From assembly GCA_013298865.1 (NCBI GenBank), contig JAAFJL010000001.1:1-64000 (forward strand): 64,000 nt of DNA, read 5' to 3'. Within the stretch, counting starts at the first letter, position 1; the number at the start of each line of letters is the position of its first letter. This DNA is from Cytophagales bacterium. GTDB lineage: Bacteria > Bacteroidota > Bacteroidia > Cytophagales > Spirosomataceae. The position numbers were made by a program, and so were the translations under genes. A model generated the notes under the pieces. That model was not told the DNA's origin, searched no databases, and saw only the letters and a list, made by a program, of their open reading frames with translations. Of this stretch, positions 45,895 to 54,644 are shown piece after piece.

Positions 45895-46947
45895 TTACCA
45901 ATCCGAAGGTCTAAACGGAATTGAATTAGGGAAAAAACTGACGCAATCACCTTCGCCCTGAAATGGTAAAGTAATCGTACTGATTTTTGAAAGATACACT
46001 TCGTCTGTTAATGGTACTACCAACCTTTTTCTGATAACACCTGCCACCGAAAAATAACCCAATGTTAGCTTGGTTGGGTCTTTTCTGTCGTAAACATTTC
46101 CTTCAATAGTAGAGGGAATAGGGTCAAAAATTGTCCCAGTTCGGTTGTATTGGTCATTTAGCCTTTGGTAATACACATAAGCCTCCCTGCTAATAGCGTA
46201 TTGGCTAACCTCTATCAAATGTGAACCTCGGTTATAAATTGGAGCATACCAAATGCTCTTTTTCTGGATTTGGTTGCCATCAATATCTCTATCAGATTCA
46301 ACATCAAAGGCTACTTTTCTGAAATACTGCCAGCAAAAATCTTTAGTAATTTGCCCAGACCGAAAATCAAAGACTCCCGTCGAACGCCTGCGTGTCCAGA
46401 AATATACTTCCCAACGGTAAAAATTTTCTACGTTTTTGGGGTCTTTCAAATCTATGTAAATCAAATGTCCATAAGATTGTTCAAACTTGGCGGTCTCTGT
46501 ATATTCTACATAAAGATTATCAATCTGTGGTACTTTTTGTAGTTTCTCGGCTTTTGAAAGATACTCTTCGCCTTCGGGCGTTTTTATAGACAATACATAG
46601 ACATGACCCACTTTTCCAGCAAAATCTAACTCTCTTGTACGATAAACGCCTGCTTCTTCATATACCTGTGGCAGTGTATAAATCTTATTGTCTGTACTAT
46701 CTATAATTTGCACCAAAGCACCATTAACTGCCTGACTCTGAAAGGTTTGATTGGCATAAGCGAAGGTACTGGTGTTGGTCAGCCGAATGGTGCAGGGAGA
46801 ATTTTCATCCGAAAGAACACCTTCTACAACCAATTTTGGTTTTTCAATTCTAATGGGCAAATCAACAGATTCGATACAAGAAGAAAGCCCTATTACTGAT
46901 AGCAACAGAGGATAAAAATAAATAAATATGTGAGGTATTTTTTTCAT
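45895..46947 (-). CDS. DUF4249 lipoprotein of the third receptor locus
   Basis: 350 aa, lipobox Cys24 (VIGLSSC), DUF4249 start VDLPIRIEKPKLVVEGVLSD and C-terminal FFPNSIPFRPSDW. Similar in order to the proteins at 5277, 35806 and 36959 but the most divergent of the four. It is between the receptor (47123) and the propeller gene, with palindromic element 1 in the upstream gap. Confidence 0.85.
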   Translation of the reverse strand: MKKIPHIFIYFYPLLLSVIGLSSCIESVDLPIRIEKPKLVVEGVLSDENSPCTIRLTNTSTFAYANQTFQSQAVNGALVQIIDSTDNKIYTLPQVYEEAGVYRTRELDFAGKVGHVYVLSIKTPEGEEYLSKAEKLQKVPQIDNLYVEYTETAKFEQSYGHLIYIDLKDPKNVENFYRWEVYFWTRRRSTGVFDFRSGQITKDFCWQYFRKVAFDVESDRDIDGNQIQKKSIWYAPIYNRGSHLIEVSQYAISREAYVYYQRLNDQYNRTGTIFDPIPSTIEGNVYDRKDPTKLTLGYFSVAGVIRKRLVVPLTDEVYLSKISTITLPFQGEGDCVSFFPNSIPFRPSDW

Positions 46948-46948
46948 A

Positions 46949-47109
46949 AGTAACGGTAAAATAATAACTTGTAAAATTTTAGGTTGGTTATTTTAGTGTC
47001 AGTTTTATGTACTTTTGAAGCGAATAGCATCGCTATTTAATGAAAAAGTAGATAGAACTGGCGGTAAAAGAGTCGCTTAAAAATTATAAGCTATTGTTTT
47101 ACCGTTACT
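46949..47109. repeat. Palindromic element family A, copy 1 (about 161 bp)
   Basis: Arms from 46949 (AGTAACGGTAAAATAATA) and up to 47109 pair over about 35 bp with few mismatches. The centre AATAGCATCGCT at 47023-47034 followed by TTTAATGAAAAAG matches copy 2 at 57206 with two changes. The element fills the receptor-DUF4249 gap. No ORF. Confidence 0.82.
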
Positions 47110-47122
47110 AAAAGGTCTATTC

Positions 47123-49489
47123 CTAAAAATTGAAATTCCATGTTAATGATGGAATGATACTACCAAAAACTGTGAGCTGATACGACTGAGTTGTTTTGTT
47201 GAATTTGGTAAAATAAATTGAGTACGGGTTTTGTCTTCCATAGAAATTATACATCGAAAACACCCAAGTACCATATCGTTTTTGTTCTTTTTTCTTTCGG
47301 GTTTCCCAAGAAAAAGACATATCCAAACGATGGTAATCTGGTATTCTGTCTTGATTTCTGAGTGAATAATTGATGATTGGAGTGCTTTTGTAGGCGTAAG
47401 TACCATCTGGGTAAATCGCAGGGCGACCAGTACTGTACGTGAAATTGGCAGAGTAATTCCAGCCCCGTCCTAAGTTATAAGTAGTTGAAATATTGAGGGT
47501 ATGGGGTTTGTCGAAAGTAGATGGAAACCATGCCCCTTGATTGACATTTTCTATCGGAAAAGCCCCCTGAGTAGCCACCAACGAACGTGCATAAGAATAA
47601 TTGGCTTGTCCTGTTAGTTTTCCTTTGTTCTTTTTTACGCTAAATTCTATCCCATAAGCCTTACCGACAGCAGTAATCAAATCGGTTTCTATGAAAGGAT
47701 TTAGCAATAAAGTTGCTCCATTTTTGTATTCGATAATTGAGCTAATATCCTTGTAATATGCTTCAACGGATGTCTCAAAGGTATTATCATTAAAATTTCT
47801 GAATAAACCCACAGCGTATTGGTCGCCTACTTGTGGCGGTATGTAGGTGTCGCTTAGTTTCCAATAATCTACTGGCGAAATGGCTGTGGTATTAGAAATC
47901 AGATGGAGGTATTGTCGCATTCGGTTATAGCTCATTTTCAGAGACATCAATTCAGAAAGCCCAACCCGCATAGAAATTCGTGGTTCAAGACCACTATAAG
48001 TTTGAATTTTCTCTCCGTCCTGATACACTTTTTGTCCTGCAATACTCCCCGTACTTTTGGGTAAATTTGGCAAATACTGAGCTACTGTTTTTGCCCCATA
48101 ATTACTAAACTGACTGTACCGCAAACCCGCCTGTAAAGTAATCGTTGGCGAAATCACCCACTCTTCGCTGACATAAGCTGCTATTTCGGTGGCTTGTTCT
48201 GGCTCTAATTTTTTGGGATTGATATTGGATTTGTCGTTGGATGGATTTCGTTCTCCAAGAACATTATTGTAGCGAATAATATTACCCCCTAATTCTAATT
48301 TATGGGCTTCGTTTGGACTAAAAAGTAAGCCCGTTTTTACTTCTTGATGTTTGATGGAAGATTGATACAAAAATCCCAAAAATTCCTTCAATCCCTCCAT
48401 CTCGAACCGATAATTACTGTAAACCAATGCGGTATTGAGCGAGAGTTTCTTGCTAAGGATTACCCCCCACTGCAAACTTGCCATTTCGGATTTCCAAGCA
48501 TAAGAAGTGTCTTCGGGGAATTTGAAATCATCATAACCCCGATAATACGAAACTGCAAGGTTATGTTTTGTATTGGGTTTGAAATTTAATTTGAGGTTGG
48601 CATCATAAAAACTTCCTCTACTATTTTCAAAACGCTCGGGAAATTGCTTGATAATCCAATTTGGATAAGCAATTCTGGTTGCTGCCAGAAAAGTTAATTT
48701 GTCAGAAATTGGTCCTTCAACTAATAATTTTGTACTAATATTCCCAACTCCGCCAGAGACATTTATTCTTTCGGTGTTTCCCGTTTTAGTACTCATTTTT
48801 ACCAAAGAAGACAGCCTACCGCCATACTGAGCAGGAATTCCGCCTTTTAGTAACGTTACATCTTGCAAAATATCGGGGTTGACATTGGCAAAAAAACCAA
48901 GTAAATGCGAAGAATTGAAAACGGGGGCTTCGTCGAGCAAGATAAGATTTTGGTCAACCCGTCCGCCACGTACATTGAAACCACCAGCACCTTCGCCAAC
49001 AGTACTAACCCCAGGCTGAAGCAACAATGCTTTGATAATATCTACTTCCCCAAAGACAACGGGGATTTTTTTAATGTTTTGAAGATTAAGCCGTACGGTA
49101 CTCATTTCAATACTTTTTACATTGGCATCAGCTTTTTTGCCTTTCACTTCTACTTCATCCAAATCTTTGATTTCTTCTGTCAATTCTACATCATAAACGG
49201 TGTCATCAGTAATATCTAACTCTCGTGTTTTGGAATAATACCCCACCGCAGAGACTTTGACGGTGACTCGACCGAAAGGAATTTTGAGAGAATATGCTCC
49301 ATTTTGATCTGTAACCGCCCCTTTTTTTGAACCCAATATCGAAATGTTAGCCCCAACAATCGGCTTTTGGGTATTCTTGTCCGTGATAATTCCAGAAAGC
49401 ACAACATTTGCCTGACTTTCAAAATTTACCATAAAAATGGCAATGAAAAAGAGGGGAAAGAGAAAAGATTTTAGAGTGTTGTTGACCAT
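47123..49489 (-). CDS. TonB-dependent receptor of the third locus
   Basis: 788 aa. Signal peptide ending SQANV, carboxypeptidase-like domain (LSGIITDKNTQKPIVGANIS), plug with PGVSTVGEGAGGFNVRGGR and barrel ending in the terminal Phe of SLTWNFNF. It begins the receptor-DUF4249-propeller operon on the minus strand. About as similar to the receptor at 39196 as to that at 6519 by eye (shared YSTGRP, RMRQY). Ligand unknown. Confidence 0.87.
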   Translation of the reverse strand: MVNNTLKSFLFPLFFIAIFMVNFESQANVVLSGIITDKNTQKPIVGANISILGSKKGAVTDQNGAYSLKIPFGRVTVKVSAVGYYSKTRELDITDDTVYDVELTEEIKDLDEVEVKGKKADANVKSIEMSTVRLNLQNIKKIPVVFGEVDIIKALLLQPGVSTVGEGAGGFNVRGGRVDQNLILLDEAPVFNSSHLLGFFANVNPDILQDVTLLKGGIPAQYGGRLSSLVKMSTKTGNTERINVSGGVGNISTKLLVEGPISDKLTFLAATRIAYPNWIIKQFPERFENSRGSFYDANLKLNFKPNTKHNLAVSYYRGYDDFKFPEDTSYAWKSEMASLQWGVILSKKLSLNTALVYSNYRFEMEGLKEFLGFLYQSSIKHQEVKTGLLFSPNEAHKLELGGNIIRYNNVLGERNPSNDKSNINPKKLEPEQATEIAAYVSEEWVISPTITLQAGLRYSQFSNYGAKTVAQYLPNLPKSTGSIAGQKVYQDGEKIQTYSGLEPRISMRVGLSELMSLKMSYNRMRQYLHLISNTTAISPVDYWKLSDTYIPPQVGDQYAVGLFRNFNDNTFETSVEAYYKDISSIIEYKNGATLLLNPFIETDLITAVGKAYGIEFSVKKNKGKLTGQANYSYARSLVATQGAFPIENVNQGAWFPSTFDKPHTLNISTTYNLGRGWNYSANFTYSTGRPAIYPDGTYAYKSTPIINYSLRNQDRIPDYHRLDMSFSWETRKKKEQKRYGTWVFSMYNFYGRQNPYSIYFTKFNKTTQSYQLTVFGSIIPSLTWNFNF

Positions 49490-49631
49490 ACAGAAATTTC
49501 CAAAGAAGTGAAAACTGAATTTAGAGATATTACGTAACCATCTGGTTTTTAGAAAACTGTGAATAAAAGCACAGAAAAAATCTATTTCCTAAAGCTACTA
49601 AAATATTTCTGATAGCAGAATAAGGTTTTAG

Positions 49632-49671
49632 AAAATATCGGAAAAACGGATAATTTTACTGAGTTTTTGGT
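49632..49671 (+). repeat. 40-bp direct repeat, copy B
   Basis: Matches copy A at 42041-42081 in the same orientation with one base deleted and one substitution. It marks the right edge of the accessory block. Confidence 0.85.
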
Positions 49672-49725
49672 ATCATCATTGAGAGAATTTTCTATGACTT
49701 TAATCCAATATTTGTAAAACATGAT

Positions 49726-49762
49726 ACCCTCATTTAGCCATTGACTAAGTGAGGGTTTTTGT
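49726..49762 (+). terminator. Orphan terminator ahead of S41 lipoprotein gene
   Basis: ACCCTCATTTAG pairs with CTAAGTGAGGGT around CCATTGA, then a T-rich tail. It shares stem, loop and tail with the terminator after the gene (50821-50860), although no gene precedes it on the plus strand. Confidence 0.85.
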
Positions 49763-49822
49763 TTAGATACACATTATTTTGCATCTTTATACTTACTTAT
49801 TTTTAAACTCATACATCATAAC

Positions 49823-50794
49823 ATGAAAAATCAAATCAGAAATTGCACGCTATTAATTTTTTTCCTCATCATTTGGGGGTGTAAGAAAACAGAAGAACAA
49901 ATTGTTACTCCAGTAGAGACTTACATTACGGAAATGATTTCAATTATGGAAACCAATTCAATTAATCGAAAGACCATTGATTGGATTAGTTTCAAAGAGA
50001 AAGTATTAGGAAAAGTGAAAGGAGTCCAAAGTTTTAATGACCCTAAATTTAACTCGGCTATTTCGTTAGCTCTTGACTTACTTAAAGATTCTCATAGTTT
50101 TTATGTTGACCGAAACGATAAAGATGTTTCAGGGACAATCAGTAGTGTTTCTTGCTATGCTAATCCACTTGTTATACCAAATCCAGACAAAGAAATTGGA
50201 TATGTAAGGATAACAGGTACAGAAATCTTCACGGATGAAGCAGGTGTAAATGCTTTTGCGGAAAAATTACAAAATACCATTAAAGCAAACGACAGCAAAG
50301 CTATTAAAGGTTGGATTGTTGATTTAAGAAGTAATTTTGGAGGAAATATGTGGCCCATGCTTGCTGGAATAGGACCGATTCTTGGAGGAAGTACCAATGG
50401 AACAATAGGATATTTCATAAAACCAGATGGTACTGAAACCAAATGGAATTATCTTGATGGTGTAGTGAATGGAATAAATATCACACAATATAAACTGATA
50501 AACCCAAATCCAAAAGTAGCAGTACTGACAGACCAAGCAACGGCAAGTTCTGGCGAGGCGTTAGTAATTGCGTTCAAGGAAAGACCCAATACCAAAAGTT
50601 TTGGTACACCAACTTGTGGGCTGTCAACTTCCAACAAAAGTTATAAACTATCTGACGGAGCCTATCTCTTTTTAACAGTCTCTACCATGGCAGACAGAAC
50701 AAAGAAAAAATATGGTAGTAGTGTTATTCCAGATGTTGTTGAAACAGACCAACAAGTCTATCTAAAGAAAGCAATTGATTGGTTGAAAGAGTAA
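49823..50794 (+). CDS. S41-family peptidase-like lipoprotein
   Basis: 323 aa. Lipobox Cys20 (IIWGC). Helical N-terminal domain, then an S41 core with ITGTEIFTDEAGVNAF, the strand GWIVDLRSNFGGNM, nucleophile Ser in TASSGEALV, and FGTPTCGLSTSN. The Lys seen in Ctp proteases (as in the gene at 14462) is replaced here by the PTCG segment, as in tricorn/IRBP-like members, so a different general base is needed or activity is lost. No PDZ domain. The gene is bracketed by near-identical terminators. Confidence 0.83.
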   Translation: MKNQIRNCTLLIFFLIIWGCKKTEEQIVTPVETYITEMISIMETNSINRKTIDWISFKEKVLGKVKGVQSFNDPKFNSAISLALDLLKDSHSFYVDRNDKDVSGTISSVSCYANPLVIPNPDKEIGYVRITGTEIFTDEAGVNAFAEKLQNTIKANDSKAIKGWIVDLRSNFGGNMWPMLAGIGPILGGSTNGTIGYFIKPDGTETKWNYLDGVVNGINITQYKLINPNPKVAVLTDQATASSGEALVIAFKERPNTKSFGTPTCGLSTSNKSYKLSDGAYLFLTVSTMADRTKKKYGSSVIPDVVETDQQVYLKKAIDWLKE

Positions 50795-50820
50795 TATCAA
50801 TCAATTATCAAAGCCATTTA

Positions 50821-50860
50821 AACCCCCACTTAGCCATTGACTAAGTGGGGGTTTTTGTTT
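50821..50860 (+). terminator. Terminator of S41 lipoprotein gene
   Basis: AACCCCCACTTAG pairs with CTAAGTGGGGGTT around CCATTGA with a T run. Twin of the hairpin at 49726. Confidence 0.93.
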
Positions 50861-51020
50861 AAAAAAAACATCTAACTCCCTGACTGTAAGGCTTAAAAAT
50901 AGTACCTTTCTGATAATCGTTGCACTTTTCTATGAACTTTTAATCATTCATTGACTTTCGATATTTAGCGGACTATATTTGATGACTTTTTCTGTAATAC
51001 GTTAACCGTAACTCGTAAAT

Positions 51021-51665
51021 ATGATACTAACTTTATTAATAATTGGAGGTACAATTGCTGCCTATCTGTTGGGGTCAATTCCAACAGGGATTTGGTATGG
51101 AGAAGCCTATTTTGGCATGGATATTCGCCAACATGGAAGTGGAAATGCTGGTGCAACTAATACTTTTAGGGTCTTAGGGAAACGTGCAGGAACAGTTGTT
51201 CTTTTGATTGATGCTATCAAGGGTTGGATTGCTACTTCAATTGCTTTGATGCTCTATTACAGTCACTTAGTAGATTGGAACGACTGCGAAAGCCTGAAAT
51301 TAGTCTTTGGTTTTTCGGCAGTTGTGGGTCATATCTTTCCGATATTTTCAAAATTCAAAGGAGGAAAAGGAGTTGCTACATTACTTGGTATGGTCATGTC
51401 TGTACACGCAGAGGCAGCCTTGGTTTGTATGGTGATTTTCTTCTTGGTTTTCTTGGCTTCTAATTATGTTTCATTGGGGTCTATTATTGCAGCGTTGTCA
51501 TTTCCGATGCTATTAGTTTTGCAGGCTTTTGGACAAGAAAATATATTGATTATCATTTTCGGATTTGGATTGTTTTTACTCATTGCAATTACTCATCGTA
51601 AAAATATTGTAAGGTTATTTAAAGGAAAAGAAAGTCGAATTTACCTGCGACCCAAAAAGAAATAG
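51021..51665 (+). CDS. plsY: Acyl-phosphate glycerol-3-phosphate acyltransferase PlsY
   Basis: 214 aa, five or so membrane helices. Signature loops GSIPTGIWYGEAYFG, RQHGSGNAGATNTFRVLG and KFKGGKGVAT are intact. It transfers acyl from acyl-phosphate to glycerol-3-phosphate, the first step of phospholipid synthesis, in the inner membrane. plsX is not in this window. Confidence 0.96.
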   Translation: MILTLLIIGGTIAAYLLGSIPTGIWYGEAYFGMDIRQHGSGNAGATNTFRVLGKRAGTVVLLIDAIKGWIATSIALMLYYSHLVDWNDCESLKLVFGFSAVVGHIFPIFSKFKGGKGVATLLGMVMSVHAEAALVCMVIFFLVFLASNYVSLGSIIAALSFPMLLVLQAFGQENILIIIFGFGLFLLIAITHRKNIVRLFKGKESRIYLRPKKK

Positions 51666-51806
51666 GGCAATTTGAAAATTCCTTAATTTGAAAATTTGGA
51701 AAATAGATAATTTGGAAACTATGTCTTAATTTTTTATTCCTTAACGTTTATCTTTGTCTCTCATCAATCAATGGTGAGAGATTTTTTTTTCTCAAAAACT
51801 AAAAAC

Positions 51807-53171
51807 ATGAAATCATATATTCAAACAAACAAAGACCGATTCCTTACTGAACTCTTAGATTGGCTCAGAATTCCTTCGGTTAGTGCTGATAATAAATTTG
51901 CTGGGGATGTTCGGAAAGCAGCAGAATTTATTGCTGAAAAATTCAAGGCAGCAGGAGCAGACGATGTAGAAATCAGCGAAACAGCAGGGCATCCGATTGT
52001 TTTCGGACAAAAAATTATTGATAAATCGCTGCCTACAATCTTGGTTTATGGGCATTATGATGTCCAACCTGCTGACCCTTATGAACTTTGGGATTCACCG
52101 CCTTTTGAACCTGTGGTAAAGGATGAAAAAATCTTTGCCCGTGGTTCATGTGATGACAAGGGGCAGGTCTATATGCACGTAAAGGCATTTGAAACCATGA
52201 TGGCGACCAATTCTTTAGCCTGTAATGTCAAGTTTATGATTGAGGGCGAAGAGGAAGTTGGCTCAAACAATTTGGGGATTTTTGTTGCTGCCAACAAAGC
52301 AAAATTAAGTGCAGATGTTATCTTGATTTCGGACACTGCCATAGTTGCCAATGATATTCCTTCGATTGATGTCGGTTTGCGTGGATTGAGTTATTTAGAA
52401 GTTGAAGTGACAGGTTCAAATCGTGATTTACATTCGGGAGTTTATGGTGGTGCTGTGGCAAATCCGATTAATGTTTTGGCAAAAATGATTGCCTCATTGC
52501 ACGACGAAAATAATCATATCACGATTCCGCATTTCTATGATAATGTTGCAGAACTTTCAACCATCGAAAGAGCCGCAATGGCAGAAACGCCTTTTAGTTT
52601 AGAAGAATATAAAAAAGATTTGGGTATCAATGATATTCGTGGCGAAGCAGGCTATTCGACCATCGAAAGAGCATCTATCCGCCCTACTTTAGATGCCAAT
52701 GGTATCTGGGGAGGTTACATCGGCGAGGGTTCTAAGACAGTTTTACCTTCAAAAGCATTTGCTAAAATCTCAATGCGTTTAGTGCCAAACCAAACGACAG
52801 CAGAGATTACGGAGCTTTTTACGAACCACTTTTTGTCTATCGCTCCCGCAGGTGTAAGTGTGCAGGTACGTCCGCATCATGGCGGAGAACCTTATGTAAC
52901 TCCCACAGATTCAATTGCTTACCAAGCTGCCGAAATGGCAATGCAGGAAAGTTTCAATAAAAAACCAGTACCTACTCGTGGCGGAGGAAGTATCCCGATT
53001 GTGGCTTTGTTTGAAAAAGAATTAGGGCTAAAAACGGTACTGATGGGCTTTGGTTTGGACACAGATGCGATTCATTCGCCAAATGAGCATTTTGGACTTT
53101 TCAATTTTTATAAAGGTATCGAAACCATTCCTTTGTATTTCAAATATTTTGCAGAATTGAGTAAGAAGTAA
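51807..53171 (+). CDS. M20-family dipeptidase
   Basis: 454 aa from ATG 51807 (MKSYIQTNKDRFLTELL); the ATG at 51771 adds 12 unlikely residues. Two-zinc peptidase: first ligand in VYGHYDVQPADP, bridging Asp in GSCDDKGQVY, catalytic Glu-Glu in EGEEEVGS, further ligands in ISDTA and the C-terminal SPNEHFGL. It also has GRGGSIPIV-like RGGGSIP. Cytoplasmic hydrolysis of dipeptides or related amides is likely. A TATCTTTG box at 51749-51756 may be its promoter -7 element. Confidence 0.92.
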   Translation: MKSYIQTNKDRFLTELLDWLRIPSVSADNKFAGDVRKAAEFIAEKFKAAGADDVEISETAGHPIVFGQKIIDKSLPTILVYGHYDVQPADPYELWDSPPFEPVVKDEKIFARGSCDDKGQVYMHVKAFETMMATNSLACNVKFMIEGEEEVGSNNLGIFVAANKAKLSADVILISDTAIVANDIPSIDVGLRGLSYLEVEVTGSNRDLHSGVYGGAVANPINVLAKMIASLHDENNHITIPHFYDNVAELSTIERAAMAETPFSLEEYKKDLGINDIRGEAGYSTIERASIRPTLDANGIWGGYIGEGSKTVLPSKAFAKISMRLVPNQTTAEITELFTNHFLSIAPAGVSVQVRPHHGGEPYVTPTDSIAYQAAEMAMQESFNKKPVPTRGGGSIPIVALFEKELGLKTVLMGFGLDTDAIHSPNEHFGLFNFYKGIETIPLYFKYFAELSKK

Positions 53172-53294
53172 TGAACCACAAAGGTATAAAGGAAACAAAG
53201 TTTTGAATGTTGACTCGTGACATTACCCCAAGGTCTGTGGCACGCCATAGGAGAAACCATTTTTTTAAACTTTGCAAAAGACTAAATTATTGCC

Positions 53295-53684
53295 ATGCTT
53301 CAAATTAATCGTATTCATCATGTAGCTATTATTTGTTCAGATTATCAAAAATCTAAACATTTTTATACAGAAATTCTTGGGTTTAAAATCGTGAACGAAT
53401 ATTATCGTGCAGAACGCCAGTCTTATAAGTTAGATTTATCGGTAAATGATTTGTACCAAATTGAATTATTTTCCTTTCCCAATCCTCCTACACGTACTTC
53501 TCGCCCAGAAGCGTGTGGATTACGTCATATAGCTTTCGAGGTAAATAAGATTAATGAAACCAGAGAAGAACTAATAAAGGAAAATATTGATTGTGAGGAA
53601 GTTAGGATAGATGAATTTACAAATAAAGCCTTCTTTTTTATTGAAGACCCAGACGGCTTGCCCATAGAATTTTACGAAAAATAA
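53295..53684 (+). CDS. gloA2: Glyoxalase I-like VOC protein of the YaeR/GloA2 type
   Basis: 129 aa, one VOC module with metal-type residues: His8/His9 in IHHVAIICSDY, Glu in QIELFSFP, His in LRHIAFEV and Glu in LPIEFYEK, with DPDGLP before the last strand. The R-P-E-A-C-G-L-R-H segment is characteristic of the YaeR group. Unlike the two VOC proteins near the start of the window it keeps the ligands. Possible 2-oxoaldehyde detoxification; unproven. Confidence 0.88.
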   Translation: MLQINRIHHVAIICSDYQKSKHFYTEILGFKIVNEYYRAERQSYKLDLSVNDLYQIELFSFPNPPTRTSRPEACGLRHIAFEVNKINETREELIKENIDCEEVRIDEFTNKAFFFIEDPDGLPIEFYEK

Positions 53685-53761
53685 CTGATAATGTAGTGGC
53701 AATTGTGTCAATTTGACACCACAGAAAAGAACACATTTTTTCATTTTTAAAACCCAATATC

Positions 53762-54313
53762 ATGAACAAATTCTTGAAAAGAACGCTAATCGTACTTGGT
53801 GTATTGGCAGTTGTATTATTTGGAGCTTACAAGTTTTTACAAAATCAAACCAAAAAAGCCAGTCCAGAAGCTACTGTTGAGTACAAAAATGGAGCAAATA
53901 TTTCCGTTTTTTATTGCAGACCTTCCAAAAAAGGAAGAGAAATTTTTGGTGGAAAAATAGTTCCGTTTGGTAAAGTTTGGCGTACAGGTGCCAACGAAGC
54001 AACGACTTTTACGACGGATAAAAATCTTACGATTGGCGGAAAGGTTTTACCTGCTGGAAAATATACCCTATGGACAATCCCAGAAAAAGATAGTTGGACA
54101 GTTATTTTCAACAAAAAAGAATATCCTTGGGGCGTAGGTTTTGATAGTGTTGCCAGTCGTGAAGCAGCAGAAGATGCTCTGCAAGTGGTTGTACCAGTAG
54201 AAGGTACAGAAAATGTTCAAGAGCAATTTGAAATTTCAGTTGTTGATCAACCAGCACTTTCATTAATTTTTGCATGGGACAAAACTAAAGTTGTTGTACC
54301 AATGACGCTTTAG
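53762..54313 (+). CDS. DUF2911 protein
   Basis: 183 aa. N-terminal signal or anchor (about 7-26), then the DUF2911 domain: VEYKNGANISVFYCRPSKKG, FGKVWRTGANEATTFTTD, LPAGKYTLWTIPEKD and a closing WDKTKVVVPM. Exported in Bacteroidota; function unknown. A large palindrome follows it. Confidence 0.9.
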   Translation: MNKFLKRTLIVLGVLAVVLFGAYKFLQNQTKKASPEATVEYKNGANISVFYCRPSKKGREIFGGKIVPFGKVWRTGANEATTFTTDKNLTIGGKVLPAGKYTLWTIPEKDSWTVIFNKKEYPWGVGFDSVASREAAEDALQVVVPVEGTENVQEQFEISVVDQPALSLIFAWDKTKVVVPMTL

Positions 54314-54330
54314 GAATGTGTATTTTTTGC

Positions 54331-54532
54331 CTGCTCACGCTTGAATATTTCGAGCGTGTAGTCACTCAGCGTTTGTAACGCTGCTCGCACTATTAATATT
54401 AATTCCAATCTGGTTGTGAACGAAGGTGTGGCGTACTTAACAACAAAGAATAATCAAGTGGATTGGAGATGTTTTTTTCCAGCGTTATAAACGCTGAGTG
54501 ATTGCATACTCGAAATATTCGAGCGTGAGCGG
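54331..54532. repeat. Large palindromic element family B with 53-bp arms
   Basis: Arms 54331-54383 and 54480-54532 match at 46 of 53 positions; every mismatch is a transition. Within each arm are smaller palindromes (CGAATATTTCG, AGCGTTTATAACGCT). A solitary arm piece, CCTGCTCACACTCGAATATT, is at 56114-56133. Most of the gap 54314-54644 is this element; the remainder is AT-rich with no ORF. Confidence 0.85.
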
Positions 54533-54644
54533 GTAAATTAACTATATTTCTCTGCAATAAGAATTTTGTAACTATTCTAAAATAATTCTCATAGCCTCTA
54601 AAATTAATAGTTATCATGTTTAAAAATGATTCCATTAACCTAAA

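Larger units (their letters stand above)
49490..49822. other. Gene-free interval with repeat copy B and orphan terminator
   Basis: No ORF is supported. It holds the receptor promoter region, direct repeat copy B (49632-49671) and a terminator hairpin (49726-49762) that has no plus-strand gene ahead of it. Confidence 0.7.
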
